A DNA stretch of 64,000 nucleotides, from assembly GCA_947447955.1 (NCBI GenBank), contig CANFLS010000002.1:156171-220170 (forward strand). Direction: 5' to 3'. Every line of letters begins with the position of its first letter. Position 1 is the stretch's first letter. The notes beneath the pieces were generated by a model. That model was not told where the DNA came from and made no database searches. It saw only the letters and a list, made by a program, of their open reading frames with translations. This document shows positions 63,521 through 64,000 of the stretch, piece after piece. Both the position numbers and the translations under genes were made by a program. This DNA is from Flavobacteriales bacterium (GTDB taxonomy: Bacteria; Bacteroidota; Bacteroidia; NS11-12g; UBA955).

Positions 63521-63853
63521 ATGAGCTTTAGAGTAGAACGCGTTTACACTGCAATTCCCTGCGTAATCACATACACCGTATATGACGTTAGCGGAACATC
63601 AATTTTCACTGAAACTGATACAAATCCTCCTGGACCTAATCCCACGCCTCCGGTTCCTTCATGCTTTATTGGAACACCTTCCTATTTAGTAATTTCTGTA
63701 AATCCAGTACCCACATTTAATGTACCAGTGGACTGCAACAATATCACGCAACAATTGATACCATGTCCAACTAGTCACATACATTCGTTTAGCGCTTGCC
63801 TAATGACTGATCCAACTTCAACATGTTCAAATGTTTTGCAAATTAATCTTTAG
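63521..63853 (+). CDS. Small Cys- and Pro-rich protein of unknown function
   Basis: The 110-residue product (MSFRVERVYTAIPC...) has six Cys spread along its length and a proline-rich linker 'TNPPGPNPTPPVPSC' at about 44-58. It has no signal peptide and no membrane segment, which is unusual for a Cys-rich protein that might be exported. It is divergent from the CPPxC small-protein operon across a 106-base AT-rich gap that would hold both promoters (TTATTTTTTG at about 63475-63485 is a near -7 box). I do not recognise the family. Coding is supported by the lack of any alternative and by a hairpin after the stop. Confidence 0.55.
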   Translation: MSFRVERVYTAIPCVITYTVYDVSGTSIFTETDTNPPGPNPTPPVPSCFIGTPSYLVISVNPVPTFNVPVDCNNITQQLIPCPTSHIHSFSACLMTDPTSTCSNVLQINL

Positions 63854-63858
63854 TTAAC

Positions 63859-63895
63859 TTTTCTGGGAAATTTATAACTCATATTTCCCAGAAAA
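63859..63895 (+). terminator. 13-bp perfect hairpin after the Cys/Pro-rich gene
   Basis: TTTTCTGGGAAAT and ATTTCCCAGAAAA form a perfect 13-bp stem around an 11-base loop, six bases after the stop and 18 before the next ATG. No T run follows on either strand, so it may be a terminator, an RNA-processing structure or a protein-binding palindrome. Confidence 0.5.
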
Positions 63896-63912
63896 AGTCT
63901 AAATTGCTAACA

Positions 63913-64000
63913 ATGCGCGTTTTATTGAAAACAATACTGTTTTTTATTCAATTTATATCAATAGATATAAGGGCACAAGTTACGAAAACATGGATAGAAA
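63913..64000 (+). CDS. Start of a secreted protein gene, cut by the window edge
   Basis: From the ATG at 63913 the frame reads MRVLLKTILFFIQFISIDIRAQ, a good signal peptide with cleavage after AQ, then VTKTWIE to the window end. It lies 60 bases after the Cys/Pro-rich gene on the same strand. Only 29 codons are visible; the mature product, probably periplasmic, surface or T9SS-exported, cannot be named. Confidence 0.7.
   Translation, partial: MRVLLKTILFFIQFISIDIRAQVTKTWIE

Noticed and set aside
1..64000. tRNA, rRNA, CRISPR array, insertion sequence, prophage or integration site
   Set aside because: No T-loop-like GGTTCRAnTCC with matching stems in any gap, no regular short repeats, and no transposase, integrase or phage proteins were found.

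Overview
The window is an AT-rich chromosomal segment of a Bacteroidota bacterium, probably a free-living member of the Chitinophagales/Sphingobacteriales/Flavobacteriales breadth; I cannot place it more finely by eye. The signs are phylum-type promoters (TAnnTTTG -7 boxes, often 4-9 nt before the start codon), almost no Shine-Dalgarno sequences, TonB-dependent receptors paired with GLPGLI and DUF4249 partners, a type IX secretion (T9SS) C-terminal sorting domain, a DUF2723 (GT117) membrane protein, a fused E1 alpha/beta 2-oxoacid dehydrogenase and a Bacteroidota-type long LspA. I see no tRNA, rRNA, CRISPR array, insertion sequence or prophage, and no gene-free stretch above about 300 bases.

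Layout. 1-2.4 kb: the tail of an upstream (rhomboid-like?) gene, an endonuclease/exonuclease/phosphatase-fold membrane protein, a lipoprotein and a YbjN-like protein. 2.5-6.6 kb: alpha-glucan use (lipoprotein GH13 amylase plus SLC45/GPH-type sugar transporter) and an APC amino-acid permease. 6.7-9.5 kb: ACMSD and two related secreted proteins. 9.5-13.3 kb: RecX, HtpG and a membrane metallophosphoesterase. 13.4-19.0 kb: a large Asp-box propeller protein and a second secreted GH13 enzyme. 19.1-22 kb: operon folA - BamA/TamA-like outer-membrane protein - nadK. 22-26 kb: FAD oxidoreductase, der, rlmN. 26-29.5 kb: TonB-type barrel with a GLPGLI protein. 29.5-37.1 kb: nucleotide-sugar genes (uxs, ugd, DegT aminotransferase), rlmB and a GT117 protein. 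37.2-45.3 kb: gltX, YqeY, flavin reductase, ribBA, a Gre-like factor with an aldehyde dehydrogenase, and the E1 fusion. 45.4-49.9 kb: a TonB receptor and a T9SS-exported alpha/beta-hydrolase-fold protein. 50-57.7 kb: ileS, dksA-like, lspA, lysS, a small winged-helix candidate and gltA. 57.9-61.2 kb: TonB receptor plus DUF4249 lipoprotein. 61.2-64 kb: a compact four-gene operon (100-aa CPPxC-tailed protein, membrane protein, histidine-kinase-like protein, LuxR-type regulator) divergent from a 110-aa Cys/Pro-rich protein and the start of a secreted protein.

Most interesting points. (1) The two GH13 genes, 14 kb apart, carry nearly the same 15-bp palindrome (GTGTAAAAnTnACAC) directly before their start codons, which suggests one regulator for both. 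(2) The 61-64 kb locus looks like an uncharacterised small-protein/two-component system whose kinase lacks a recognisable ATP-lid motif. (3) TGAGGGAC and its core TGAGGGA recur on both strands and in all reading frames far more often than composition suggests. (4) About ten genes have a -7 box so close to the start codon that their mRNAs should be leaderless or nearly so. (5) The T9SS hydrolase has Gly where the nucleophile Ser of its family should be. Everything here is from reading the sequence alone; family assignments come from motifs and memory, not searches.
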